A stretch of DNA of 37,851 nt from Janthinobacterium sp. UMAB-56 (GTDB lineage: Bacteria > Pseudomonadota > Gammaproteobacteria > Burkholderiales > Burkholderiaceae_D), in the NCBI RefSeq assembly GCF_900095265.1, contig NZ_LT607652.1:284963-322813 (forward strand), in the 5' to 3' direction. A program made the position numbers and the translations under genes. Below the pieces are notes generated by a model, which saw only the letters and a list, made by a program, of their open reading frames with translations, was not told where the DNA came from and did not search any database. Of this stretch, positions 23,864 to 33,145 are shown piece after piece (position 1 is the stretch's first letter; the number at the start of each line of letters is the position of its first letter).

Positions 23864-24646
23864 ATGATTCGTTCCCTTTGGATTGCCAAAACCGGCCTGG
23901 AAGCGCAACAGACGCAGATGGACGTGATCGCCAATAACCTGGCCAACGTCAGCACCACCGGCTTCAAGAAGTCGCGTGCCGTGTTTGAAGATTTGCTGTA
24001 TCAAAATGTGCGCCAGCCGGGCGCGCAATCGTCGCAGCAGACGCAGCTGCCATCGGGCTTGCAGATCGGCACCGGCGTACGCACCGTGGCCACCGAACGC
24101 ATCCATACGCAAGGCAATCCCCAGGCATCGGGCAATTCGCGCGACGTGATGGTCAACGGCACGGGCTTCTTCCAGGTGCTGATGCCGGACGGCGCCACTG
24201 CCTACACGCGCGACGGTTCTTTCCAGACAGACGCCAACGGCCAGCTCGTCACGTCCGAAGGCTTCGTCATCCAGCCCGCCATCACCGTGCCGACGAATGC
24301 GCTGAGCCTGACCGTGGCGCGCGACGGCACCGTCTCCGTCACCTTGCCCGATACAGTGGCGCCATCGCAAATCGGCTCCCTGCAGCTGACCACCTTCGTC
24401 AATCCGGCCGGCCTGGAATCGAAGGGTGAAAACCTGTACATGGAAACGGGCGCTTCCGGCGTGGCGCAGACCAACACCCCGGGCACGAATGGCGCCGGCG
24501 TGCTGATGCAGGGCTATATCGAATCCTCGAACGTCAACGTGGCCGAGGAAATGGTCAACATGATCCAGACGCAGCGCGCCTACGAGATCAACAGCAAGGC
24601 CATCACCACATCCGACCAGATGCTGCAGAAATTGTCGCAACTTTAA
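23864..24646 (+). CDS. flgG: Flagellar distal rod protein FlgG
   Basis: FlgG forms the distal rod, the shaft that passes through the P and L rings. The 260-residue length is the norm for the family. The N-terminal [25 protein letters not shown] segment is shown here only by its core [13 protein letters not shown]. The FlgG-specific ARDGTVSV core and the C-terminal [20 protein letters not shown] motif are present. TTGGAG lies 7 bases before the ATG. It follows flgF after 72 bases and precedes flgH after 50. Confidence 0.96.
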   Translation: MIRSLWIAKTGLEAQQTQMDVIANNLANVSTTGFKKSRAVFEDLLYQNVRQPGAQSSQQTQLPSGLQIGTGVRTVATERIHTQGNPQASGNSRDVMVNGTGFFQVLMPDGATAYTRDGSFQTDANGQLVTSEGFVIQPAITVPTNALSLTVARDGTVSVTLPDTVAPSQIGSLQLTTFVNPAGLESKGENLYMETGASGVAQTNTPGTNGAGVLMQGYIESSNVNVAEEMVNMIQTQRAYEINSKAITTSDQMLQKLSQL

Positions 24647-24696
24647 TTTTCATAGTCGTCATGCCATCCGCCGCAGGATGGCAGCGGAGGTTTGTC

Positions 24697-25347
24697 ATGC
24701 AATATCCCATCATCGCCCTGTTGTCCGCAGTCCTGCTGTCCGGCTGCGCCATCACGCCCACCTCGATCGTGCAATACCCGACCACCACGCGCGCGCCGAT
24801 GCCGGAACCCGTAGTCGTCAGCAATGGCTCCATCTACCAGCCGTCGACCTACCGACCCGCCTTCGAAGACCGCCGCGCCCGTCACGTGGGCGACACCATG
24901 ATCATCGCCATCACCGAGCGCACGAATGCCGTCAAGTCGGGCGCCAGTTCCGGCAACAAGTCCGGCAGCGTGGGCTTCAGCACGCCCGGCTTCGCCCAGG
25001 GCCGCCTGGGCGGCAGCGTTGCGGCGACTGGCGCGACGAAGTTTTCCGATGGCGACAACCAGTCCGCCAGCAACACTTTTTCCGGCACGATCGGCGTGAC
25101 GGTGATCGAGGTATTGCCGAACGGCAACCTGATCGTCGCCGGCGAAAAACAGATCGCCATGAACAAGGGCACGGAATTCATCCGCTTCTCGGGCATGGTC
25201 AATCCCGATACCATCGGCACGGGCAACGTCGTGCCATCGACCCAGGTGGCCGATGCGCGCGTCGAATACCGCACCAACAGCCAGATCGACCGCGCCGAGA
25301 TGGCCTCGATGGCGTCGCGCTTCTTCCTCAGCCTGCTGCCGTTCTGA
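24697..25347 (+). CDS. flgH: Flagellar L-ring lipoprotein FlgH
   Basis: FlgH builds the L-ring in the outer membrane. From the ATG at 24697 (GCGGAGG 6 bases upstream) the protein has 216 residues, with a lipoprotein signal peptide ending in LLSGC, so Cys17 is the lipidated residue. The mature part contains the family motifs YRPAFEDRRARHVGDTMIIA and NLIVAGEKQIAMNKGTEFIR, and ends SRFFLSLLPF. The frame is open upstream to 24661, but starting there would place 12 residues before the signal peptide. The flgI start follows two bases after the stop. Confidence 0.95.
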   Translation: MQYPIIALLSAVLLSGCAITPTSIVQYPTTTRAPMPEPVVVSNGSIYQPSTYRPAFEDRRARHVGDTMIIAITERTNAVKSGASSGNKSGSVGFSTPGFAQGRLGGSVAATGATKFSDGDNQSASNTFSGTIGVTVIEVLPNGNLIVAGEKQIAMNKGTEFIRFSGMVNPDTIGTGNVVPSTQVADARVEYRTNSQIDRAEMASMASRFFLSLLPF

Positions 25348-25349
25348 CC

Positions 25350-26465
25350 ATGGCTACTTTTAACTTTCCCCGCTGTTGCGCCATTTTCGGCCTCGCTTGC
25401 GCCCTGCTGGCGCCCATGGCGCAGGCCGAGCGCCTGAAGGACCTGGCCAGCATCGCCGGCGTGCGCCAGAATCAGCTGATGGGCTATGGCCTCGTCGTCG
25501 GCCTCGACGGCAGCGGCGACCAGACCACGCAAACCCCGTTCACCATCCAGAGCGTGGCGGCAATGCTGCAGCAGCAGGGCATCAACTTGCCGCAAGGCAC
25601 GAGTTTGCAGCTGAAAAACGTGGCCGCCGTGATGGTGACGACGGCCTTGCCCGCGTTTGCCCAACCGGGCCAGTTGCTCGATGTGACGGTGTCGTCGATG
25701 GGTAATGCGAAAAGCTTGCGCGGCGGCACCTTATTGATGACGCCGCTGAAGGGCGCCGATGGCCAGGTGTATGGCATGGCGCAGGGCAACGTGCTGGTGG
25801 GCGGCGTGGGCGCGCAGGCGGCCGGCAGTTCCGTCGTCATCAATCACTTGAGCGTGGGGCGTATCTCTGGCGGCGCCACCGTCGAGCGCAGCGTACCGTC
25901 GGTACTGGGCGCCAACAACACGATACGCCTGGAATTGAACGCCACCGATTTCGCCACCGCCAGCCGCGTGGTCGACGCCATCAACAGCCGCTACGGTGCC
26001 GGCACGGCCGCCGCGCTGGACGGGCGCGTGATCCAGGTGCAGTCGCCGGGCGGCAGCGATCAGCGCGTGGCCTTTTTGGGCCAGCTGGAAAGCATCGAAG
26101 TCAATCCGGCCCGCCTGGCGGCCAAGGTCATCATGAATGCGCGCACCGGCTCGGTGGTGATGAACCAGTCCGTGACCCTGGAAACGTGTGCCATTTCGCA
26201 CGGCAACCTGTCCGTCACCATCAATGTCGAGCCGCAGGTGAGCCAGCCGGCCCCCTTGTCAGGTGGACGCACGGTGGTCACGCAAACGGCGCAGATCGAT
26301 ATCAAGAAGGAGCCGGGCAAGGTCATGCTGGTCAAGGGCGGCGCTTCGCTGTCCGACGTGGTCAAGGCTTTGAACGCCATCGGCGCCTCGCCGCAAGACT
26401 TGCTGGCCATACTGCAGGCGATGAAGGCGGCCGGCTCGCTGCGCGCCGAACTCGAAATCATTTGA
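25350..26465 (+). CDS. flgI: Flagellar P-ring protein FlgI
   Basis: FlgI forms the periplasmic P-ring bushing, with help from FlgA. The 371-residue protein has a signal peptide of about 26 residues ending APMAQA, then the conserved mature start ERLKDLASIAGVRQNQLMGY. It continues through VGLDGSGDQT, VTVSSMGNAKSLRGGTLL and the C-terminal VVKALNAIGASPQDLLAILQ region. The start is two bases after flgH and lacks a ribosome-binding site, suggesting coupling. The same frame happens to stay open far upstream through flgH (to 24678), but the signal peptide fixes the start here. It is followed 10 bases later by flgJ. Confidence 0.96.
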   Translation: MATFNFPRCCAIFGLACALLAPMAQAERLKDLASIAGVRQNQLMGYGLVVGLDGSGDQTTQTPFTIQSVAAMLQQQGINLPQGTSLQLKNVAAVMVTTALPAFAQPGQLLDVTVSSMGNAKSLRGGTLLMTPLKGADGQVYGMAQGNVLVGGVGAQAAGSSVVINHLSVGRISGGATVERSVPSVLGANNTIRLELNATDFATASRVVDAINSRYGAGTAAALDGRVIQVQSPGGSDQRVAFLGQLESIEVNPARLAAKVIMNARTGSVVMNQSVTLETCAISHGNLSVTINVEPQVSQPAPLSGGRTVVTQTAQIDIKKEPGKVMLVKGGASLSDVVKALNAIGASPQDLLAILQAMKAAGSLRAELEII

Positions 26466-26475
26466 TGGGCACGCC

Positions 26476-27402
26476 ATGATCAGCCAAACCGACCTCAGCA
26501 ATACCGCCGCCTATGACGTCAAGGGCATGGATGGCTTGCGCCAGTCCGCCAAGGCGAAGGACCCTGCCGCCCTGAAAGAGGCGGCCACGCAATTCGAAGC
26601 CATGTTCATCAACATGATGATGAAAAGCATGCGCGACGCCACGCCGCAGGACGGCATCATGGATAGCCAGCAAAGCAAGATGTACACCTCCATGCTGGAC
26701 CAGCAGACGAGCCAGAACCTGGCCAAGCGTGGCACGGGACTGGCCGACGTGCTGATCCGCCAACTGTCGTCGTCGAACCAGGCACTGGCCGCCGATGGCG
26801 CCGAAGCGCCGTCGCCCCGTTCGTCGAGCATGGCGCAGGCGCTGGCTGCATTCCGCCAGCAGCAGGGCGCCCTCGCCGAGGGTCCAGGCAGCGCCACCGG
26901 CACCGGCAAGACGCTGAGCGACAAGGCCAACGCCACGCAGGCGCCGCATGTGCGCGCCTTCCAGGAAAAGCTGGGCGTGCATGCGGAAGAAGCCAGCCGT
27001 GCCACCGGCATCCCGGCCAAATTCATGCTGGGCCAGGCAGCGTTGGAAACGGGCTGGGGCAAGCGCGAAATCATCAACCGCGACGGCAGCAGCAGTCACA
27101 ATCTGTTCGGCATCAAGGCGTCCGGCGACTGGAAGGGCAAGGTCACCGAAGCCGTCACCACGGAATATGTGAATGGCAAGGCGCAGCGCAAGGTGGAAAA
27201 ATTCCGCGCCTACGACAGCTACGCGGACAGCTTCAAGGATTATGCGCAGTTGATTACCAACAACAAGCGCTACGAGAAAGTGCTGGCCAACGCGGGCGAC
27301 GCCAGCACGTTCGCCCAGGGCTTGCAAAAGGCGGGCTACGCGACGGACCCGAATTACGCTGCCAAATTGACAAAAATCATCAAGCATTCGCTGGTCGGTT
27401 AA
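26476..27402 (+). CDS. flgJ: Flagellar rod assembly protein/muramidase FlgJ
   Basis: FlgJ caps the growing rod and opens the peptidoglycan for it. The 308-residue protein has both modules expected for beta- and gammaproteobacteria. The N-terminal rod-cap domain is at about residues 20-105 (KEAATQFEAMFINMMMKSMR, then DQQTSQNLAKRGTGLADVL). A Ser/Ala/Gln linker follows, then a C-terminal beta-N-acetylglucosaminidase (GH73) domain at about 155-305 with catalytic E191 in LGQAALETGWGKREI and the later SHNLFGIKASGDWKG. The enzyme is therefore likely active. It closes the flgB-J run; 88 bases with a sigma-28 promoter follow. Confidence 0.96.
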   Translation: MISQTDLSNTAAYDVKGMDGLRQSAKAKDPAALKEAATQFEAMFINMMMKSMRDATPQDGIMDSQQSKMYTSMLDQQTSQNLAKRGTGLADVLIRQLSSSNQALAADGAEAPSPRSSSMAQALAAFRQQQGALAEGPGSATGTGKTLSDKANATQAPHVRAFQEKLGVHAEEASRATGIPAKFMLGQAALETGWGKREIINRDGSSSHNLFGIKASGDWKGKVTEAVTTEYVNGKAQRKVEKFRAYDSYADSFKDYAQLITNNKRYEKVLANAGDASTFAQGLQKAGYATDPNYAAKLTKIIKHSLVG

Positions 27403-27435
27403 GTCGTTTTTATACCCTTGTGCAGGCCGCGCGCT

Positions 27436-27462
27436 TCAAGTTTTCGCTGCGGCTGCCGTAAA
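27436..27462 (+). promoter_or_regulatory. Sigma-28 (FliA) promoter for flgKL
   Basis: TCAAGTTT (27436-27443), an 11-base spacer and GCCGTAAA (27455-27462) match the FliA consensus at 7 of 8 and 6 of 8 positions. The flgK ATG lies 28 bases downstream of the -10 element. Late control of the hook-filament junction proteins is expected. Confidence 0.75.
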
Positions 27463-27490
27463 TACTCTTGACGGTAACCAATAAGACACC

Positions 27491-29458
27491 ATGACTTCGA
27501 ATCTACTCAGCATCGGTAAGAGCGGTTTGCTTGCAGCGCAGGTGGGCCTGTCGACGACCGGGCATAACATCACCAATGCCAACGTGGACGGTTACAGCCG
27601 TCAGGTGGTGCTGCAGCAGACGGCGCAGTTCAATAATGCCGGTTATGGCTTTGTTGGCAATGGTACCGAGGTATCGCAAATCAAGCGCCAGTACGACGGT
27701 TTCATGGCTTCCCAGGTGAATGCTGCGCAGGCGACCACGAGTTCGCTCGACGCCTACTATACGCAGATCACGCAGATCGACAATATGCTGGCCGACCCCA
27801 CGGCCGGGCTGTCGCCGGCGATGGCCGACTTCTTCAAGGGCGTGCAGGATTTCAGTTCGAATCCCTCGTCTGTTTCGTCGCGCCAGGCATTGTTGTCGAG
27901 CGCAAATTCGCTGACGGCGCGCTTCCAGGGCCTCAGCGCGCGTCTGACGGAAATCGGCGATGGTGTCAATTCGCAGATCACTTCGAACGTGAAGGTGATC
28001 AACTCCTACGCCAAGCAGATCGCGGAACTCAATACGTCGATTACCAACCTGACCACGAGTGAAAGCAATCAGCCCAACGATTTGCTGGACCAGCGCGACC
28101 AGTTGATCGCGGAGCTGAACAAATACGTCAAGGCAACGGTTCAGCCTGGCGCCGGCAACTCGATTTCCGTCTCGATCGGTTCGGGCCAGCCGCTGGTGGT
28201 GGGCAGCAAGAACTTTGAACTGGCCACCACGCCGTCGCCGACGGATCCGAACCGCCTGGACGTCGGTTATGTGACGGGATCGAGCGTCACCAAGCTGTCG
28301 GAAAGTTCTCTCAGCGGCGGTGCGCTGGGCGGCTTGCTGGAATTCCGCAGCGGCAGCCTGGACCGTATCCAGAATTCGCTGGGCAAGGTCGCCATCGCGC
28401 TGGCATCTTCCTTCAATGAGCAGCACAAGCTGGGCCAGGACTTGAATGGCGACATGGGCGGCGATTTCTTCAAGTTGCCCGATCCCGTCATCGGCGCCGA
28501 CTACCGCAACAACGCCACCAGCACGACTGCAGTGTCGGCCAAGGTCAGCGATCCGACCAAGCTGACGGCCAGCGATTATGCCGTGAAGTATGACGGCGCG
28601 AACTATGTGGTGACGCGCCAGAGCGACGGCGCGAAAACGACCATCAATCCGTATCCGCAAACGGTGCCGCAGACCATCGACGGCGTGGATTTCTCGATCA
28701 CGGGCGCGGCTGCCGAGGGCGACAACTTCATGGTCAGGCCAACGGCCCACGGCGCTTCAGATCTGGCCGTGGCGATTACCGACCGCAACAAGCTGGCCGC
28801 CGGCGCGCCGATCGCCACGTCGGCGCCGGTGGCCAACACGGGCAGCGGCAAACTCAGCGCCGGCTCCGTCGACAAGTCCTACCTGACCCCGGGCAATGCC
28901 CTGACCGCACCGCTGACCTTGACGTATGACAAGGCGAGCACCTCACTGACAGGTTTCCCCGCCGGCCAGGCGGTAACGGTGAAAGGCTTGAATGGCGCCA
29001 CCACCACCTATCCGGCCGGTACGGCGAACATCCCCTATACGGAAGGCGACAGCTTCAGCTTTGGCGGCATCAACGTCAGCATGACGGGCGCGCCCGCGCA
29101 GGGCGATACCTTCACCATTGCGCCGAACACGGGCGGGGTGGGTGACAACCGCAATGCCGCTCTGCTGGCGGGCTTGCAGACGAAAAATATTCTCGACGGC
29201 GGCAAGGCCACGTTCCAGGGTTCGTACGCGGAAACCGTCAGCTATGTAGGCAACAAGACGCGCGAAGTACAGGTCAGCGGCCTGGCCAGCCTGGCCTTGC
29301 TGCAACAAACCAGTACGCAGCAGCAAGCCGTCTCCGGCGTCAACCTCGATGAAGAGGCTGCCAACCTGCTGCGTTACCAGCAAGCCTACCAGGCGTGCGG
29401 CAAGGTTATGCAGATCGCCAGCACCCTGTTCGACGTGGTCATCGGCCTCGGACGTTAA
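27491..29458 (+). CDS. flgK: Hook-filament junction protein FlgK (HAP1)
   Basis: FlgK joins hook and filament. The 655-residue protein has the N-terminal signature GLSTTGHNITNANVDGYSRQ and helical coiled D0/D1 regions. The C-terminal part is VSGVNLDEEAANLLRYQQAY with the final MQIASTLFDVVIGLG helix. It is about 100 residues longer than the enteric protein (547). The extra length contains two copies of a module (nt 28544-28742 and 28863-29138) sharing IDGVDFSITGAAAEGDNF and FGGINVSMTGAPAQGDTF. A related copy is in FlgL. The ribosome-binding site is weak; the promoter at 27436 is expected to drive it. FlgN is its chaperone. Confidence 0.95.
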   Translation: MTSNLLSIGKSGLLAAQVGLSTTGHNITNANVDGYSRQVVLQQTAQFNNAGYGFVGNGTEVSQIKRQYDGFMASQVNAAQATTSSLDAYYTQITQIDNMLADPTAGLSPAMADFFKGVQDFSSNPSSVSSRQALLSSANSLTARFQGLSARLTEIGDGVNSQITSNVKVINSYAKQIAELNTSITNLTTSESNQPNDLLDQRDQLIAELNKYVKATVQPGAGNSISVSIGSGQPLVVGSKNFELATTPSPTDPNRLDVGYVTGSSVTKLSESSLSGGALGGLLEFRSGSLDRIQNSLGKVAIALASSFNEQHKLGQDLNGDMGGDFFKLPDPVIGADYRNNATSTTAVSAKVSDPTKLTASDYAVKYDGANYVVTRQSDGAKTTINPYPQTVPQTIDGVDFSITGAAAEGDNFMVRPTAHGASDLAVAITDRNKLAAGAPIATSAPVANTGSGKLSAGSVDKSYLTPGNALTAPLTLTYDKASTSLTGFPAGQAVTVKGLNGATTTYPAGTANIPYTEGDSFSFGGINVSMTGAPAQGDTFTIAPNTGGVGDNRNAALLAGLQTKNILDGGKATFQGSYAETVSYVGNKTREVQVSGLASLALLQQTSTQQQAVSGVNLDEEAANLLRYQQAYQACGKVMQIASTLFDVVIGLGR

Positions 29459-29510
29459 TTATTCAAGCGGCGGCGCATAGCGCCCCGCCGCCATCAGGAA
29501 GGGCAGCATC

Positions 29511-30752
29511 ATGCGCATCAGTACCAAAATGATCTATGAAGCGGGCAGCACGCAGCTGAACAATCTGCAGGGTGCCTTGAACCGCACCCAGATGCAGCTG
29601 TCGGCAAATCGCCGCAACCTGACGCCGGCCGACGACCCGATCGCTTCTGCGCGCGCGCTGGAAGTGACGCAGTCGCAATCGATCAATACGCAATTCGTGA
29701 CGAACCGCTCAAACGCCAAGAATTTCCTGTCGCAGGAAGAGCTGGCGCTGGCCAGCACCACCTCGCTGATCGCCGATGTGCAGGATCTGGTGCGCAAGGC
29801 CGGCAATCCGGCCTTGAAGGATGTCGACCGCCAGAGTCTGGCCACGGAGCTGAAGGGGCGCCTGACCGACCTGATGGGCATCGCCAACACTTCCGACAAC
29901 GCGGGCGGCTATCTGTTCGGCGGCTACAAGTCGTCCACCCAGCCGTTCAGCCAGACGCCGGGCGGCGCCAGCTACGTGGGTGACCAGGGCCAGCGCGAGC
30001 TGCAGGTGGGCTCGACGCGCTACCTGGCCACCAGCGATTCGGGCGCGGCCGTGTTCGAGAATAATTTGACGGGCAACGGCAAGTTCACCACGGCGGCCGA
30101 CCCTGGCAATTTCACGCGCGGCGGCGCCGGCATCATTTCCGGTGGTACCGTCACCGATCCCAGCAAGTTGACGGGACATAAGTACTCGATCGATTTCCAG
30201 GTGACGGGCACGGGCACCGATGCCGTCACGACCTATACCGTGACGGATGCGACCCTGGGCCAGACCATCCCGAATCCCGCCGTGCCCGTAGCCTACAAGA
30301 CGGGCGACGCGATTAACTTTGACGGCCAGCAAGTCAACATCGCGGGCAAGCCTGCCGACCAGGACAAGTTCACCCTGGAGCCCAGCGGCAAGGAATCGAT
30401 CTTTACCACCATCACCAACCTGATCGGCGCGCTGGGTCAGCCTGCCTCGGGTGACGCGGGCCAGGCGCGCATGACGGCCAGCCTGAACGCGGCGCAGGAT
30501 ATTTTCAACACGGCTTACGACAATGTGCTGTCGGTGCGTGCGGAAGTCGGTTCGCGCCTGAAGGAACTCGACACGCTCGACAGCGCCGGCGACGACCTCG
30601 ACCTGCAGTATGCGACCACCCTGTCCGGCTTGCAGGACCTGGACATGGTGAAGGCGATTTCCCTGTTCAGCCAGCAGCAGACCACCCTGCAGGCGGCGCA
30701 GAAGTCCTTTACCTCCATCTCGGGCCTGTCGCTGTTCAATTACATCAGATAA
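29511..30752 (+). CDS. flgL: Hook-filament junction protein FlgL (HAP3)
   Basis: FlgL is the second junction protein, placed between FlgK and the filament. The 413-residue protein has the N-terminal flagellin-like helix RISTKMIYEAGSTQLNNLQG, the ADDPIASARALEVTQ motif, and a C-terminal LSGLQDLDMVKAISLFSQQQ helix ending LFNYIR. It is longer than enteric FlgL (317). The central exposed part holds one copy of the module seen twice in FlgK (VTDPSKLTGHKYSIDF to FDGQQVNIAGKPADQDKF). AGGAAGGG precedes the ATG. The 52-bp gap after flgK holds a GGCGGCG/CGCCGCC hairpin. Confidence 0.95.
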   Translation: MRISTKMIYEAGSTQLNNLQGALNRTQMQLSANRRNLTPADDPIASARALEVTQSQSINTQFVTNRSNAKNFLSQEELALASTTSLIADVQDLVRKAGNPALKDVDRQSLATELKGRLTDLMGIANTSDNAGGYLFGGYKSSTQPFSQTPGGASYVGDQGQRELQVGSTRYLATSDSGAAVFENNLTGNGKFTTAADPGNFTRGGAGIISGGTVTDPSKLTGHKYSIDFQVTGTGTDAVTTYTVTDATLGQTIPNPAVPVAYKTGDAINFDGQQVNIAGKPADQDKFTLEPSGKESIFTTITNLIGALGQPASGDAGQARMTASLNAAQDIFNTAYDNVLSVRAEVGSRLKELDTLDSAGDDLDLQYATTLSGLQDLDMVKAISLFSQQQTTLQAAQKSFTSISGLSLFNYIR

Positions 30753-30809
30753 GCCGTCCGCATTGCAGCTGTATGCGGCCAGGGCGGGGCAGGGAAGCCG
30801 CATGCCCAG

Positions 30810-31974
30810 ATGAACAATACATGGCGTTCGCTACGCAGTCCCAATTACCGTATCTGGGCCGGCGGCGCCTTCGTGTCGAATATCGGCACCTGGATGCAGC
30901 GCACGGCGCAGGATTGGCTGGTGCTGAGCGAATTGACGTAGCACAATGCCAGCGCCGTCGGCATCGTCATGGCCTTGCAGTTCGGCCCGCAGTTGTTGTT
31001 GCTGCCCCTGACGGGCATGGCAGCCGACTTGCTGGATCGCAGGAAATTGTTGCTGTGCACGCAGGCGGCCATGGGCTTGCTGGCGCTGGGCCTCGGGATA
31101 TTGTGTATCAGCGGCCAGGTACAACTGTGGCAGGTGTATGTGTTTGCTTTCCTGCTGGGTTGCGTGACGGCCTTCGATGCGCCCGTGCGCCAGACGTTTG
31201 TTTCCGAAATCGTCGGCGAGGACGACCTGGCGAACGCCGTGGCGCTCAATTCCACCTCGTTCAATGCGGCCCGCATGCTGGGCCCGGCTGTCGCTGGTTT
31301 GCTCATCATTAGCGTCGGCAGCGGCTGGGTCTTCCTCATCAATGCGGCCTCGTTTGCCGCCGTGATCGCTTCGCTGATGCTAGTGCGCGTGGAACTGCTG
31401 CGCCGTGCACCGCGCCTGAAGGCCACGCGCGCGCCTTGGCGAAGGTTGGCGCTACGTGCGCCGGCGGCCCGACCTGATGCTCATCCTGCTGATGCTGTTC
31501 CTGATCGGCACCTTCGGCCTGAATTTCCCCATTTTCCTGTCGACCATGTCGCTGACGGCCTTCCATGCGGGCGCCGGCCAGTATGGCGTGCTCAGTTCCG
31601 TGATGGCTTGCGCGCTGGCGGCCGTCATGCCCAACTACTGGTTGTTCGGCATGATGCTGGTAGTGATTGGTATCGCCGCGCAAACGTTTATCACCAGTGT
31701 CTACAGTAGCGTGCAACTGTCGACGGCGCCCGCCATGCGGGGCCGCGTGATGGCGCTACTCTCGGCCATCTCGGCGGGCGGCACGCCGCTGGGCGCGCCC
31801 ATCGTGGGCTGGGTGGCCGACACCTTCGGCCCGCGCTGGGCGCTGGGCATCGCCGCCCTGTCTGGCCTGGCGGCGGCGCTGGTCGGCGTGCGCTACCTGG
31901 TCAGGCATCACCACTTGCGTTTGAATCTCGATGTGCGGCGCTGGCGCGTGGCGCTCAGCAGCGACCAGCGATAA
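30810..31974 (+). pseudogene. MFS transporter pseudogene (MFS_3/EntS-like exporter family)
   Basis: This is a decayed major-facilitator transporter. Translation from 30810 gives a typical start (RSPNYRIWAGGAFVSNIGTW), but an in-frame TAG at 30939-30941 interrupts it after 43 codons. It sits where CAG would encode Gln before HNASAVGIVMAL. The same frame then runs through DDLANAVALNSTSFNAARML to about 31430. There a net +1 shift moves the frame to GEGWRYVRRRPDLMLILL at 31438-31485, which continues to a stop at 31974. After SSVMACALAAVMPNYW a stretch of about 35 residues expected between SVMA and CALAA appears missing, which would remove a membrane helix. Three independent defects make function unlikely. 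It lies between flgL and the convergent fliR, 9 bases from the fliR stop. Sequencing error could explain one defect but hardly all three. Confidence 0.85.
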
Positions 31975-31983
31975 ACGAAGGAA

Positions 31984-32838
31984 TCAGGGCGGCTGCGGCG
32001 CCGGCGTCGCCGGGCGCAAGGGGTTCGGCGGGGCGGGTGGGGGAGGCCGGTCGCGCGTGGCAAAGCCGCGCGGCAGCAAACGCGCCGTTTCTATGCCGCG
32101 CAGGAACATGTTCTGGAAGGGCGTGGCCAGGTAGGGCAGGACCATGCCGATCACCAGCAAGCCCACGCCCAGAGTGACGGGAAAGCCGATACCGAAAATA
32201 TTCAGTTGCGGCGCGGCCCGCGTCAAAATGCCCAGGGCCACGTTGGTCAGCAGCAGGGCGGCGATGACGGGCAGGGCAATTTGCAGGCCGGAGCGGAAAA
32301 TTTCCCCACCCCAGGCTGCCAATTGCTGGAAGCCACCGCCGCTGATGGGACTCGATGAGATGGGCAGGCTGACAAAACTTTCCGCCAGCGCCGCCAGCAA
32401 GACCAGGTGGCCATTGACAGTCAGAAACATCAACGTGGCCAGCATGACGAGGAACTGGCTGATGGCCGAAGACCTGCCCTTGGTTTGCGGGTCGAAGAAG
32501 GAGGCGAAGCCCAGGCCCATGGTCAGACTGCTGAGCTCGCCCGCCATTTCGACGGCGGAAAACACGATGCGGATGGAAAAACCCATGGCCAGGCCCACCA
32601 GCATCTCTTGCGTGAGGATCAGCAAGCCGGGCAGGGACATCGGGTTGACGGCAGGCAGGGCCGGCACGGTGGGGGCGATGATCATGGCCAGCAGCGCACC
32701 CAGTGTCACCTTCACGCTGGCCGGCACGGCCGCGTTGCCGAACAGGGGGGCGGCCGCAATCAGGCCGAGTATGCGGCTAAGCGGCCACAGCAGTGCTGCG
32801 ATCCAGGTGTTCAGTTCGATGCTCGACAGGGTCAGCAT
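31984..32838 (-). CDS. fliR: Flagellar export gate protein FliR
   Basis: FliR is part of the FliPQR core of the export channel. The 284-residue protein starts MLTLSSIELNTWIAALLWPL, has about six membrane segments, and carries the family motifs GELSSLTMGLGFASFFDP and LGILTRAAPQLNIFGIGFP. A Pro-rich cytoplasmic tail ends PATPAPQPP. The frame is open upstream to 32955, overlapping fliQ, but the first 39 residues of that extension are unlike FliR. The start is 22 bases after fliQ with a weak ribosome-binding site. It is the last gene of the fliK-fliR run. Confidence 0.95.
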   Translation of the reverse strand: MLTLSSIELNTWIAALLWPLSRILGLIAAAPLFGNAAVPASVKVTLGALLAMIIAPTVPALPAVNPMSLPGLLILTQEMLVGLAMGFSIRIVFSAVEMAGELSSLTMGLGFASFFDPQTKGRSSAISQFLVMLATLMFLTVNGHLVLLAALAESFVSLPISSSPISGGGFQQLAAWGGEIFRSGLQIALPVIAALLLTNVALGILTRAAPQLNIFGIGFPVTLGVGLLVIGMVLPYLATPFQNMFLRGIETARLLPRGFATRDRPPPPAPPNPLRPATPAPQPP

Positions 32839-32860
32839 GGCGTCTGCCGTGGCCCCATGC

Positions 32861-33130
32861 CTAGCCGACCAGGTTCGGAATGCCGGTAAATACCTGGCGC
32901 ATGTAGTCGAGCATGACGGACAGCATCCACGGGCCGGCCACGACGAGGGCGACAAAGATGCCGACCAGCTTGGGGATGAAAGACAGGGTCGCCTCGTTGA
33001 TCTGCGTGGCCGCCTGGAAGATGCTGACGATCAAGCCGATGATGAGGGCGACGAGCAGCATGGGCGCGGCCACCATCAGGGTGATTTCCATCGCGTGGCG
33101 GCCCAGGGTCATGACGCTTTCGGGGGTCAT
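32861..33130 (-). CDS. fliQ: Flagellar export gate protein FliQ
   Basis: FliQ is the small gate subunit, present in four copies around FliP and FliR. The 89-residue protein has two membrane helices (about 16-38 and 53-73). It shows the family segment VALIIGLIVSIFQAATQINE and the following TLSFIPKLV. Length is the family norm. AGGGAAG precedes the ATG at 8 bases, and fliP ends 15 bases upstream. Confidence 0.97.
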   Translation of the reverse strand: MTPESVMTLGRHAMEITLMVAAPMLLVALIIGLIVSIFQAATQINEATLSFIPKLVGIFVALVVAGPWMLSVMLDYMRQVFTGIPNLVG

Positions 33131-33145
33131 CGTATGCTTCCCTAC

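Noticed and set aside
22946..24640. Long minus-strand open frame (564 codons) across flgF and flgG
   Set aside because: Shadow of two well-supported genes in high-GC DNA.
24678..25349. 224-codon upstream extension of the flgI frame through flgH
   Set aside because: Arg/His-rich shadow of flgH; the FlgI signal peptide starts at 25350.
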